64,000 nucleotides of DNA from Picocystis sp. L7 (lineage: Eukaryota > Chlorophyta > Picocystophyceae > Picocystales > Picocystaceae). Positions 49,254-60,802 of the stretch are shown one piece after another. The first letter of the stretch is position 1. Every line of letters begins with the position of its first letter. Made by a program: the position numbers and the translations under genes. The notes beneath the pieces are model-generated. The model made no database searches. It was not told the DNA's origin and saw nothing but the letters and a program-made list of their open reading frames with translations. The stretch spans positions 311,001 through 375,000 of the forward strand of contig QXJR01000017.1 of NCBI GenBank assembly GCA_020975725.1, given 5' to 3'.

Positions 49254-50867
49254 ATGAAACGAGAGGAAGGAGCCTCTCAGGCCTGCTTTGCAGCCATCTG
49301 CATCCTGACGATGGCGGTGTGGTTCTGGGATCTCGATGGAGGAACGATGGAGGGATGGAATTCACACCTCACGCAACCAGTGGAGGTCAAACCCATGTTT
49401 AGGGTGGAAACGAGACCTCCAGAGGAGTTCGTACAGGTATCGGGAACGAAGTTCAATTGGAGAGGGAAAAACTTCCACTTCGTCGGTACCAACTGCTACT
49501 ATGCGGCCATGAAAGCAGCAGAGCCGGAAACAAAGCACCTGTCTATGCATATCTTTGATGGAATGGAAGAAATGGGACTGAATGTGCTTCGCACCTGGGC
49601 CTTCAGGGAGGGGAAACGACCGCAAACCATGCAGCCGTCGCCTGGGGTCTACTCCGAAGCATCCTTCCTAGGGCTGGATTGGGTCGTAAGAGAAGCAGGC
49701 AGACGTGGTATCAAACTCATCCTCACCCTCACTGATTATTGGGAAGAGTATGGTGGCATGCAACAGTACGTTGAATGGAGCAGAAGCGCACAAGTTGTGG
49801 AACATTTTTACACCGATGACTGGTGCAAGAGGTGGTATAAGATGTACGTGTCTGCAGTGCTTAACAGGGTAAACAAGTTCACGGGCAAGAGATACAAGGA
49901 TGATCCTACCATCATGGCCTGGGAGCTTGCCAACGAAGCCAGGAATGAGCGAGATCCCAGCGGTCTTGTTGTACAGCAGTGGACAGCAGAAATGAGCGCA
50001 TATGTGAAGAGCATTGATCCCTTTCATCTCGTCACCACTGGTTCAGAAGGCTTCTTTGGTACATCGTGCCCGAGTTGTAATCCTGCGGAGTATTATGCTA
50101 ACCTTGGCGTAGTCACTGAGCAACAACATGCGCTGGAAGACATTGACTACATTTCCGCCCACCTGTGGCCAGACATCTGGCTTGACGAAGGTCTGGAGCA
50201 TCACAACTTTGCTGAAAACTGGATGACTGCGCAAGCACACCTCGGAAACCAGCTGAACAAACCATTTGTGCTGGGTGAGTTTGGGAAGAGCCCGCACGGT
50301 TCACAGAGGGAAGAATTTTTCTATTCTGTGCTGCAGAGCTTCTTGTCGGTTGCGCAAAAAGGTCATTCTGCAGGTGGTATATTATTTTGGACGCTGGCGT
50401 CTTCTAGCTACTTGGATTATGGTATGTGCCAGCTTTTGCATTTGCTTGTGGGTGTGGTCTATCTCCAAACGCGCTGAGCTGACCTTTTCTCGCTACTCTC
50501 TTGCCTAGATGGATTCACCGTCTATCCTTTTTCTGAGGAAGAAGGGAAAGATTCCTTGACACCTACTGCCCAAAGTCCTGGCTCGGGGACGGAAGAATTC
50601 CCTTGTGGCCCAGCAGATTGCACGTTCCATGCTCCACAGGACAGGGCGTTTGCACCTCCAGGATACAAGAGGAATGAAGACATTGCTTATAGCGTTCCTT
50701 CGTCGCTGTCCGCAAGAGACCAGGTGCAACCCATGTGCAACTATCGGACGCCCCGTCTCTACGTACGACATTCCCCTGGATTTTGTGTTGATAGCCTTCA
50801 CCAGTTCTCTGGTAGCATCAAGAGTGTGGTATGGGAGGCTGCGGCAAAGATATCCCTGCTCAATTGA
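49254..50867 (+). CDS. GH5 mannan endo-1,4-beta-mannosidase 1
   Basis: Two exons (49254-50421, 50509-50867; GTATGT...CCTAG intron, phase 1) give 508 residues. The N-terminus has a hydrophobic segment (CFAAICILTMAVWFWDL), a signal peptide or type II anchor. The GH5_7 catalytic core shows FVGTNCYYAAM, MGLNVLRTWAF, DYWEEYGGMQQYVEW, IMAWELANEAR (acid/base Glu), DYISAHLWPD and VLGEFGKS (nucleophile Glu). It hydrolyses beta-1,4-mannan in the wall. The C-terminal exon begins DGFTVYPF and then diverges from the paralogues; its Cys pattern (CGPADC) only faintly recalls their CxxCC module. First of three tandem paralogues with the same intron position. Confidence 0.92.
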
Positions 50868-51589
50868 TACATGTTGGTATCCCCGGGTGGATGCTCTGGT
50901 GACACAGCGAGTCTTTGTACCGAAAGCACCCCTAATAAATGCTGATGACTCGTTCCTCTGGAGGACAGTCTTTGGCAAAGCATCAAGCACGTGTGCTTTT
51001 CATGGACACCACGACCGGATGCCTGTCGGTTCCTTGCACTCGGGGCCATGGAGAAGGTTCCCAGCGGCGGGCTTCCCGTCTTCCTTCCGGTGCTCCCCCC
51101 TCCCGCCTCCCCACACATGCGTGTCGCCTCCCATCCCCCTCTCGTCCCGCCTTGGGTCTGGACGATCCATCCATTCCTATCCCTTTTTTTCCATCTGTCA
51201 CGGACGACCGCCTTGTGCCAGCACTGTCCAGGTCGCACCCACGCCTCGCACCCCTGTCCGTCGTCCCCCAGGACGCCAGCGTGTCCCCCGAGGACGCCCC
51301 GACCCTCCGATCGAACGATCCCGGACCGCCCCGGACCGTCCGATCCCCGTCGGCATCGCCACCCTGGCCCCCTCCCCCCGGGGCGAGGCTCCCACGTGTT
51401 CGGCCAGGCTGGCGATCTCGGGGCCAGCCTGGACCCCCCCCCCCCAAGCGTCGTGGGTTTCGAGGGGAGGATGCCTGGGAGTGATCGACGACGAACATCA
51501 CAACGAAAAGGTCGCAGCAAGGCGTCCAACACGTGTCGCAGAGACGTCCAAGACACAAACGCCGGGCTGCAATTGCGAGGAGAGCAGCC
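50868..51589. other. intergenic mannanase 1 / 2
   Basis: 722 bp, C-rich toward the second gene. Overlapping open frames on both strands are high-GC artefacts. No motif A/B copy seen. Confidence 0.4.
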
Positions 51590-54283
51590 ATGCGCCACCT
51601 GAGGGTGCTGGCGGTTCACCTGCTGCTGGCCTGCACCTGGCTGGGAGCCTGGGCCAGCCCCTCGCGCAACGAATCCATGGCCTTGAAGTCCATCGCGATG
51701 GAGGGCAGAGCACCCAGAGACTTCGTGGTCGTGGCCAATTCAGACACCTTCGCCATCAACGGAAGGAGGTTCGTGCCTGTAGGAACCAACCAATACTACA
51801 TGCTCACCAGGGCTGCAAGCTCGGGGGTGAGGTACCAAGCCGTAGAAGTGCTCGATGGCATGGAAGAGCTAGGACTGAACACGCTCAGGATGTGGGCCTT
51901 CAACGACGGAGCCGATCAGTGGAAGGCTCTACAAACTTCCCCTGGCGAATATTCTGAGGAAGTCTTCCAAGGGATGGATTGGAATGTTGCTGAGGCAGGG
52001 AAGAGAGGAATCAAGCTTATCCTGGTGTTCGTCAACTACTGGCCAGAGTATGGTGGGATGCAGCAGTACGTCAACTGGAGCCCTACTGCAAGTAGGCTTG
52101 AAGACTTTTACACGGACGAGAATTGCAGAAGGTATTATCGCGATTTCGTGTCCGCGGTAGTGAACAGAGTGAACACAATTACTGGCGTACCTTACAAGGA
52201 TGATCCGGCGATCATGGCATGGCAGCTTGCCAATGAGGCTCGGAACCTTCAAGATCCTTCTGGAGACACAATGGTGGCATGGGTTGACGAAATGAGCAGC
52301 TTCATCAAGAGTATGGACCCAAACCATCTCGTCGCCACGGGATCAGAAGGCTTCTTTGGACCCGGAGAATACAGCTCCTTGAACCCTACCAGTTACTTTG
52401 AAAGGACCGGTGTAGTGACAGAGAGGCAACATGCACTACCAACGGTTGACTTCATTACGGCACATATGTGGGCAGACCAGTGGCTTCCGCAAGGTTCAAA
52501 CCTTGATCAGTTTGCAAGGCAGTGGATCAACAGCCAGGTGAGGCTTGCCAACGACCTGGAAAAGCCCTTGGTACTTGAGGAATTTGGGAGGAGTCCAGAT
52601 GGAAGTACAAGGGTCAGTTTCTACGATGCAGTGTACTCCACTTTCATTGCGGCCATTTCTGATGGGGAGCCTGCAGCTGGAGTGCTGTTTTGGCATTTGG
52701 CTGCGAACGATTATCCAGATTATGGTATGTCTGCTTCGTTTCTATTTGCTGATAGTAGTGGCGACCACCTGCCTTTTATAGATTGAATGACTGACGCATT
52801 GCTGACCCGCAAATTCGCTTCCATGAATGCTTCTCCATCACAAGATGGGTACACCGTCTATCCGGTGCTGCCAGGAAGATCCAATTCAGACCCTGACGTA
52901 CTGCCGTTCGATGATACCTGTACAGATTGCTGCAATGGCAAAAACAACTGCAGTGCATGCAACAATGGTCGGGGGGCAAGCGCTGACGCGGTCTTTATCG
53001 AGGAATTTGCAAAAGCTCGTTCAGAGATTCGATCCCTAAGGAATGTCAGGCCTAACACTGCTAGGGCTTGTGCATTGGGAAAGGCAGCGGATCCTGCGAG
53101 CTGCGCTGACATCCCTGAGTCTTTGGTCAGGGAAGCCGGAGAAATTTGCATTGGAACGCGAATCGGACCCACCGATCCAGCGGTCATTCGTCTGATTGAG
53201 GAGTCGGCTGACACCATCTCTAGCTTTCAAGGCACCCCCGTAGACCCAGCTCCGGTTCCAGAGCCGCCGCCGCCGCCACCGCCACCGCCACCGCCACCGC
53301 CACCGCCGCCACCGCCACCGCCGCCACCGCCACCGCCGCCGCCGCCATCTCCTCCTCCGCAACCACCGCCATCTCCTCCGCCGCCGCCGCCGCCATCTCC
53401 TGTGCCTGAGCCTCCACCGAGTGTAGAACCTCCGCCTCCCTCAGACCCACCACCAACCAGGTTTCCTATCTCTCTACTGCCTCTCCCTGAGTCCGGAGTT
53501 TGCGGCACCGATCAAGGTCAAATATCTTTTGTCTTCACTACTGATGGTGAGTCTAATGAGGTGATTGCGGCAGTTTTTGGCCCAAATGATAACCTTGTGC
53601 TGGATATATCTAATCTGCCAACAGGAGGCTCTACACTCGAATATTGTGCCCCGTGTGACTCCAGCTTTAGATTGTCTGCAGAAGGTGCTGGAGACAACAG
53701 GCTTGAAGTCAGACTTGATGGACGCCTGGCATCCACACTTGATCTCCTGGATACCGTACAGACTGTGTGGTTCACAACATGCTCTCATGGAAGTGGCGGA
53801 ACTTCAATGCCTGCCTGCGCAATGGTAGAGGAATTCGCTGTCATCGAAGGGGAGTCTAGCAGGTCCAATCCCAGATGGGAGCTTCCACTATTAGCTTCCT
53901 ACGAGGAAGGAGCAGTTGCATTCTCTGTCGAAGGGTGGAGTCCCAGTGCAGTTGTTTCGCCCCGGAGTGGAACGTACTTCCCAGTGATATGGGCAACCCT
54001 TGGACAGGGTCAGAGATTTCACATACTCTCATCAACAGGAAGGGGTGACTTCCTGGCCAATTTGAACCCATGCTCGGGGCTAGTACAGACTGGATTGGAT
54101 GGCAACAACTTTGGCTTCTCTCGTCGGTTAACGAATCCGAGCAGGGGCGATGTCACCGTCCTGGTTGGAGAAAGCATTGGAGATCGCTGCAGCAACAGGG
54201 TGTACCAGGTATTGCTAGTAAATGGTGACGGTACTTGTGCGGTTCTTCCGGCTGTGGAACCAGCAGATTACAGCGCACTTTAG
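51590..54283 (+). CDS. GH5 mannan endo-1,4-beta-mannosidase 2 with polyproline linker and extra C-terminal domain
   Basis: Two exons (51590-52724, 52845-54283; GTATGT...ACAAG intron, phase 1) give 857 residues. A clear signal peptide (LRVLAVHLLLACTWLGAWA) leads the GH5_7 core: FVPVGTNQYYML, LGLNTLRMWAF, NYWPEYGGMQQYVNW, IMAWQLANEARN (acid/base), VDFITAHMW, VLEEFGRS (nucleophile). After DGYTVYP comes a Cys module (CTDCCNGKNNCSACNNGRG), a ~50-residue Pro-rich linker (53260-53460) like wall-linked glycosidases, and an unrecognised ~270-residue beta-rich C-terminal domain with several Cys (CGTDQGQISFVF, YCAPCDSSFRLSA). That domain could bind polysaccharide; this is inference. Confidence 0.9.
53262..53355 (+). 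repeat. CCG/CCA triplet repeat encoding polyproline
   Basis: About 30 near-perfect CCG, CCA or CCT codons inside mannanase 2, so an uninterrupted proline run. Likely length-variable between strains. Confidence 0.9.
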
Positions 54284-55673
54284 AGACTGCACCCAGTTAA
54301 GCACTTGATTTGTAGGCCGCATCTTAGTGTTCATCCAGTCGTATGAACACCACACGATTTTATGTTTCAAACTACTTTTATGACATTTCTTGCAGACAAG
54401 CATTGTAATTGATTACCCTTCTTTACATTTGCGGCCTCAAGCTTTTAGATCGCTCCCAAGCTTCCAAGCCACTGATGACTTATGCTACCAAAGCTCCAGA
54501 TTTTGTTAAAGTGGGGAGTGCTTTATGCACAGTGTCCTTTAGTTGTTACTTTAATTTGTTCTTCGTGCCAAATTAAGCTAAGCAACAGATGTTATTGTCC
54601 TGTGCACTTGCTATGGGTTATGCGGACATGGTCACACAATAAACCTTTCTCTTATCCAAAACGTTTTTCATCAGGCTCCCTCAGGCCACGAAGAAATTTA
54701 ACGGGAATTCATGGCCTTTTCCAAAAATATCTCAAGGGAACTGGAAGGAATAGAATACAAAGATGAAAAAGGTTCAAGTTCGATCTTCGGAAAGCGGTAG
54801 CGTTGCAATGCAAAGTATCTCAAGCACTCTTGATTGCTTTCGAATCTGTTGAAGCCAATGCATGCTCGCAGCCGCTGGCTGAGCATGTTATGTTGAACCT
54901 GCGAGGGCGGGCATTGCGCCTTCCTTCAAAAGACTTTGCCTGTCAAATTTGGAAGGTCTAGGCAGACCCTGCGGACACATTGCAAAAATGCCGTCCTGCA
55001 CAGACGCTTGCAGGAGGTGTGCATCATGGTAGAATGGTCTCGAAGTGCTTCTGGGGGGCGGCCTACAATTTTTGTTTCCTCGCACAACGGTTCCTGCGGT
55101 CCATGACGAGTGGTATCCTGCTGCGTTGTCTCTCGAAATCATGCAGATCCACGTGCATCCTTCATCGCCATTCCCACTCTCTCAACCGTGGTTCTTCTTC
55201 CCTTCCTGGTCCGTCTCGAGCTGTCCTTGAATGGGTGGATCAATGATGTCCCATGTGGATTCGTTGTACATCGATCTTCACAACACCCATCCTTCCACCT
55301 TGAGCCACAGGGTTGGGGGAAGGGGACATGACCGTTGCCCTCCCCCATTCCCATCCGTAACGGTCGTGGATTTTGAAATTTTACGATCCCTGATTGGCCC
55401 GCCCGAGCCGCCCTTGGCCAGGTGGACCGGGTACGGTACGTTTCGTGGGGCACTTCGGGGCGTTCGAACGAGGTACCAGGTCGAAAGGGATCCACGATCG
55501 GGACTGAAAGGGGGCGAGTTCGGTTAAAATGGTCCACTTTGAAGGGGGAGGGATGTCGGTTCATTGGATTCGAAACGACAACCTCGAGGGTCCGACTCCA
55601 CTGGCCTCGATGGATTGGAAAGAAAGACCGACAGACCAAGACGAGGCGCCGGTAGAGGACAGAAACAGCGACG
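54284..55673. other. intergenic mannanase 2 / 3
   Basis: About 1.4 kb. TGTAA near 54403 may end the mannanase 2 mRNA. The 54500-55200 stretch is AT-rich without a recognised gene. Confidence 0.4.
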
Positions 55674-57275
55674 ATGCGATCAGAAGACACAAAACAGCGT
55701 GTCCTCCTGCTGCTGCTGTGCCTAATGGCCACATGTGCTGCCTCCGAAAGCGCCGTCGATCGGCAGAGGCCGTTGGAATTCGTGCAAGTGTCGGACAGCT
55801 ACTTCACATTGGGGAACAGGAAGTTCTACTTCACAGGAACAAACTGCTACTATGTGCTCACTTATTCGGTCGATGAAGGGACGAGGCAAGAGGTACTGGA
55901 CGTGTTCGACGGTATGGAAGAACTAGGGTTGACCGTGCTTCGTATGTGGGCATTCAACGACGGAGATCGTTGGAATGCCCTCCAACCTGAGCCAGGAGTG
56001 TACAATAGACGCGTGTTCCGAGGTTTCGATTGGGCCGTCGCGGAGGCTGGCCGAAGAGGTATCAAGTTGGTCCTGACTCTCACCAACTACTTCCCTGACT
56101 ATGGGGGAATGCTGCAGTATGTGAACTGGACCACTGGCTCTGGCAACGTCAATGATTTCTACTCAAACAGCGAATGCAAAACCTTATACAAGAGGTTTGT
56201 ACGTGCTGTACTCAATCGGAGGAACAGCCTGACCGGCGTACGTTACAAGGAAGATCCAACGATCATGGCATGGGAGCTTGCCAACGAAGCGCGATACACC
56301 TCAAGGCCTGGCGGAGGAGCCATGAGGAATTGGGTCAGAGAGATGAGCAGGCACATCAAAAACATCGATCCTAATCACCTGGTCACCACAGGTTCCGAGG
56401 GATTCTTTGGGGAAGGTGAATTGAGCTCTGCGAATCCGTCTGCCTTCTTCGATGAGGTTGGAGTTGTAACTGAACTTCAACACAGGGTCCGCAACATAGA
56501 TTATATCTCAGCTCATATTTGGCCCACTCAGTGGCTACCTGATGGCAATTTGCGGCAACATAGACGCTTTGCAGCACAGTGGATCAGGGCCCAGGCCAGG
56601 TTGGGAAGAGATCTGGAGAAACCTGTAGTTTTCGGCGAATTCGGGTATCAACCTGATGGAAACCCAAGGAGGAACGTCTATTCCACAGTGTACAACGTCA
56701 TTCACAACCTTGCTTCAAGGGGCCGGCCTGTAGCCGGGACAAATTTTTGGATGCTGGCTTCTCCCGAGTATCCTGACTTCGGTATGTCTTTTCTTCGCGC
56801 GACTTTGTTCTTAATACGTGTATGTGGCCTTGAATCTCCATGATACTGACCAGGTTCATATTCGTCCATGAAAGATGGCTACACTGTGTACCCAGACTTG
56901 GATCGTCGAGGCAGACGACCGTCTGTCAATGACACTCTTCCAGTAGATCCATGCCGGAGCTGCTGCGTGCAGGACGGGCACGACTGCAGTGCCTGCAATG
57001 ATGGACAGGGAAAAGATGCTCATGGAAAGCTCAAAGCGGCACTTTTCGATGCCAAAAGGAGATTCCCAGCACTGCAACATCTTTCTCTTAGCACTGCATT
57101 TTTTTGCGCCAAAAATCCTTTGCTGTCTAAAATGTGTGAATCGATTCCCTCCGAAATAGTTGCTGGTGCGGGTGGGCTTTGCTCTCGATCACAAAGAGGT
57201 TTCACACGCCCCGGTGTGTTGCGGCAGATCCGAGAAAACGCCGTGAACATGAACGCGCTCAATGTACAAGTGTAA
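55674..57275 (+). CDS. GH5 mannan endo-1,4-beta-mannosidase 3
   Basis: Two exons (55674-56781, 56875-57275; GTATGT...GAAAG intron, phase 1) give 502 residues. A signal peptide (QRVLLLLLCLMATCAAS) precedes the GH5_7 core: FTGTNCYYVL, LGLTVLRMWAF, NYFPDYGGMLQYVNW, IMAWELANEAR (acid/base), DYISAHIWPTQW, VVFGEFGYQ (nucleophile). The exon 2 module is DGYTVYPD then CRSCCVQDGHDCSACNDGQG, the same Cys pattern as in mannanase 2, followed by a helical end (AKRRFPALQHLSLST) and LNVQV. No polyproline linker. It is the closest paralogue of mannanase 2 in the core. The acceptor AAAG is weak but is the only one restoring DGYTVYP. Confidence 0.92.
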
Positions 57276-58034
57276 CTGGGACATTGTGTGACGTCCTATA
57301 AAAGTTTGCCTTTCAGAAAAGGTAAAAGTGTGGGTGCGAGATACCAGTCCAGTCCAGTCCTTTCTCTTGCCAAAGCGCTGGTAGTTCCGGTGCTCTAGAA
57401 TACTATTGACCTCCACTGTCCATCTTCAGCATCTTCGATTCCTAGTTCTTGGCAACAAAAAAGTGTCTGCAATTCTAAATGTGGAGTTTACCACCACTGG
57501 AGCATCGGCTATAGTACATGGCAACCCTTGGCTTTAGAGATAGAATGTGAACGACACTTGGATAAGACTTCCTTTCATCGTTCCTCATTTCACCAATATT
57601 ACTATATTATTACATGTATTGGCATGAAATACAACCAGGCGTTCATGCTCTGTCATAGGGGGAAGAGCGGGGCAACTGTTGCCTGACGAAAGACAATGGT
57701 AGAGGTACCTGGATGGTCATTGGTTCGTATACTATGCTCCACCTGTGGGTTGATCCAGACATGATTCTGCGAGCTGGAACATGGATAAACAATGCGAAGT
57801 TCAACCTATTTGCCCGCCAACGGCAAATGGACTTCCTGTAGATTCCACGAGTGCAAAATTCGGCCACACAGAACAGTGGACCATGGAAAAAGAACCGGCA
57901 AGCCCACCAAACATTCAATCATACACTTGTGTGCTTGCTCGTACCTCGTGATCCTCGTCCAAGCTTATCATAGCTACGCTTCTACACCTCGTGTCTACCT
58001 TTCCAGCTTGATTGCGCTTGTCTCCACAAATGCA
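57276..58034. other. convergent region mannanase 3 / MsrA
   Basis: 759 bp between facing stops. AT-rich; nothing recognised. Confidence 0.4.
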
Positions 58035-58730
58035 TCAGTGATTGCCACTTCCCCATACCGAGTCAAGATACTGATCTCTACCACATCTTGATCGATAGAA
58101 GCGATACAGCAGTGGATTCTTTTTGTAGTAGTCTTGATGATACTCTTCTGCATCCCAGAAGTCTGTCACTGGCACGATTTCTGTACGGATGGGACCTTGG
58201 AAAACCCCCAGCTTCTCGTACTTTTCTCTAGAGTTCAGGGCGGCTTCCTTTTGCATTTCGTCGTGGTAGAAGATGGCGCTTCTGTACTGTCTCCCTCGAT
58301 CGCAGAATTGTTGGTTCTCCTGCGTAGGATTGATCTGTCTCCAGAAAACGTCCAGCAACTCTTCGTAGCTCACTATTTTGGGGTCGTACTCCACACGCAG
58401 GCTCTCCGCGTGTCCGGTGACGCCAGCCGAGACCTGTTTGTACGTAGGGCGTGCTTCTCGTCCACCGCAGTATCCAGACACGGTGTTTTCCACACCATCC
58501 ACGTGATCGAAGGGCTTTTCCATGCACCAGAAGCATCCACCAGCGAACGTGGCGGCTTCCAGACCTGCTCCAGGCGATCCTCTCGGTCCGTACACGGTCG
58601 ATTCTTCCGCCATGGCGATGCTGGGACGTGCCAGTGTCAAGAGAGACACCGCCAGCAGCGTCCTTCGATCCGTTCCGTGCGTTTTCGTCCCGCGAGAGGC
58701 GCGCACGCGCGTGCACATCTTCGTCGCCAT
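58035..58730 (-). CDS. msrA: peptide methionine-S-sulfoxide reductase MsrA with a lumen-type leader
   Basis: A 231-residue protein. The active site is FAGGCFWCMEKPFD (catalytic Cys in GCFW, Cys rather than the Sec of some algal MsrA), with VSGYCGG, YEELLDVFWRQINPTQ, DRGRQYRSAIFYHDE and AEEYHQDYY following, all MsrA hallmarks. A Cys near the end (RCGRDQY) can be the resolving residue. The ~40-residue leader is basic, then RRTLLAVSLLTLARPSIAMA: twin Arg, a hydrophobic core and an AMA cleavage site. This is like a bipartite thylakoid-lumen (Tat) signal. Start: the only leading ATG. Upstream lies TRAP-alpha (−), in tandem. Confidence 0.93.
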   Translation of the reverse strand: MATKMCTRVRASRGTKTHGTDRRTLLAVSLLTLARPSIAMAEESTVYGPRGSPGAGLEAATFAGGCFWCMEKPFDHVDGVENTVSGYCGGREARPTYKQVSAGVTGHAESLRVEYDPKIVSYEELLDVFWRQINPTQENQQFCDRGRQYRSAIFYHDEMQKEAALNSREKYEKLGVFQGPIRTEIVPVTDFWDAEEYHQDYYKKNPLLYRFYRSRCGRDQYLDSVWGSGNH

Positions 58731-59012
58731 CGCGCTTCAGAATGGAACCGTACCAAAGCACGGACCCATCCGATACGGGTAGAATATTCTCTCCCGGTGC
58801 TCCGCCCACCTTCGATGTCGAGTGGGAAAGGAACCGGACGAGAACCGTGTGAACGGTTGTGGGCGATAACGGAAACTGGATGTGGGCGGCTTACAGGAGG
58901 CGAGGTGCAGAACGTGCATGCAGCGGAGACTGGCTCCACCAGGAACTCCCAACGGTTCGTGAACACGCCTTGGCGAAGAAAATCAAGGCAGGAGCACCAG
59001 AGAGGTGCACGT

Positions 59013-59927
59013 TCACTTCTTCTTGTCCTTCTTGGCGGCTGCAGAGGTGCCCTGAAGCCACTGGTTGGGATCCTGAGCCGCAGAGGGTGCGGTGGTCTTC
59101 TTCACCTTCTTGGCCTTCTTGGGAGCCCATGCAGCCGCGGCGGTAGCATAGGCCCAATAGAACACGCCGACACCTGCTGCACCAAACATCAGGAAGAGAG
59201 ACCAAAGCTGCCAATCGAAGTAGGGCACCTTCTCTTCGATGGTCACCGTCTGGTTGAACACCGTATCCGCAAACACGGCGTTGTCCTGCCCCGTGTAAAA
59301 GAGGGTGTGGGCCATCAAGTACTCGAACGGTATGAGTTTCTCGAAAGGAACGAATTCGTACGTGACCTCCACTTCGCTACCTGGCTCAACCACATCGCCC
59401 ATGGCCTTCCCGGTGAAGTTCATGACATGCTTGGAGAAATCGTACGGCGAGTTGAGGGATCCCATGAATCCAGCCAAGGTCACGGGTTCTTCGCCGGTAT
59501 TGATCACTTTCACCAACAGCGTGCCCTACATCGCGTCGCATAAAAGAATCGATCAGTTTCTGTTCCACCTGGTTCGCGGTCCTCGGTCTGCGATAGACGG
59601 TTTCGCTTCGGATGGCGCACCTCTTCTCCCGCACGCAGGAGCGCTCTCTCCAGCACCTGCCCTTTCATCTCAGCCTGGCACACCACATACGGCGAAGGAG
59701 GCGGGATGTCCGTGAGCGGATGAGGAGGCAGTCTCTGTGCGTCCTGAGGGACCTCCGGTTCATCCACGCTCACATCCTCCTCGGCTGATCCGTTCGCGTG
59801 GTCGTGGCTCACGTCAGCGGCCCGATCGGCCCAGGTGTCGTCCTTGGTACATCCTTTCCTCACCTGAAACGGTCGAAAATGCCACGAAGAGCGCGAAAAG
59901 TGCGGCCTTGGCGATGCGCGTCGCCAT
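59013..59927 (-). CDS. SSR1: translocon-associated protein subunit alpha
   Basis: Three exons on the minus strand (59927-59864, 59784-59621, 59525-59013) give 246 residues. MATRIAKAALFALFVAFSTVSA is a signal peptide; an acidic Pro-rich stretch (EEDVSVDEPEVPQD) follows, then the lumenal domain (RAGEE / GTLLVKVINTGEEPV, LNSPYDFSKHVMNFT, ADTVFNQTVTI). A transmembrane helix (WSLFLMFGAAGVGVFYWAYATA) and a Lys-rich cytosolic tail (KKAKKVKK) end it. TRAP aids co-translational ER import. Introns are 79 and 95 nt; each junction restores family sequence (S|A after the signal, GEE|GTLL). A motif B half lies 115 bp upstream. Confidence 0.9.
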
Positions 59928-60041
59928 CGGATCGTCCACAGATCGTTTTGAACCACACGAACCCGAGCACGTGGGGCCTCGACCCTTGCGAATAATCGCA
60001 AGATCCTCGGAAGGTGCCTTTTCGAATCGGGGGAGAAACCG

Positions 60042-60052
60042 GAGATCGATCC
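60042..60052. promoter_or_regulatory. motif B half-site at TRAP-alpha
   Basis: GAGATCGATCC, 115 bp before the TRAP-alpha ATG, identical to 33515-33525. Confidence 0.35.
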
Positions 60053-60269
60053 GATCGAACGGGAAGCAGACGGTGGGACGTGCGAATATTCGCTGCCGCG
60101 TCGATCACGTGTCGATTGCGTGTCGCGGCGTCGAGGAGATGAAGCGAGAGGCTTTCATGCGCGGTAGAAAAGCTGACAGGTTGAGAGTCAACCGCACGGT
60201 ACGCCTGTTTCGGGTGCATTCCTCACGTGGTGCAAAAAATTGTGTGCAAAAATGCTAGGTGGACGTGTA

Positions 60270-60560
60270 TCCGTTTCCACCTTTGTTCTCGACCCATCGT
60301 TATCTCGATGGCCGTGCTTTGAAAACCGTTTGATGAGAATTCGTTTGGAATCGTATGTGGCATGGTGTTTTCCGACGTCGAGGAGTGTGTTCCAATCTCA
60401 CGATCTCTTCATCACATTTCCCTTGTGTTTGTTGTGCCATTTTGTCGAGCTCATGGAACCGAAATGTGTGCACCTCTTGCATGTCAAAAACTCCGTGTGA
60501 TTCCCGATTCGCTGTGAGCTCGCTCTTCCGATGCTTCGCCCAACAATTCGATGGAATGGC
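60270..60560 (-). pseudogene. possible second Fanzor C-terminal fragment
   Basis: On the reverse strand, TEFLTCKRCTHFG (near 60460-60498) resembles the DEFxTSKxC entry of the TnpB/Fanzor zinc ribbon. About 55 codons later HRDNDGSRTK (near 60283-60312) resembles the RDxNGSxN RuvC-III motif. One stop lies between. It is short, and the match rests on two motifs only. Confidence 0.3.
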
Positions 60561-60802
60561 CTTTGGTGAAGAAACAACGCCGAGCTCAACATTTCTCTAC
60601 TTGTGGTCATCGACATGGATGTTCGAATGCAACCACCATCCGCACGATCCCGTCCTTGTCCTTGTTGGATCGTCTTTGGAGCCTTTCTTCGCAATTACGC
60701 AAGGTTGGCTTCGTTCCACGCCCTCCTACGCTACCCAAGACCACGCACCATGGCCCTTCCTACCCGGGTGGCCTCGTTGTAGGTAGGTTGTATACACCAC
60801 CG

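Noticed and set aside
50868-51580. Long frames on both strands before mannanase 2
   Set aside because: They overlap each other, are C-rich low-complexity in translation, and one merges into the mannanase frame only upstream of its signal peptide.
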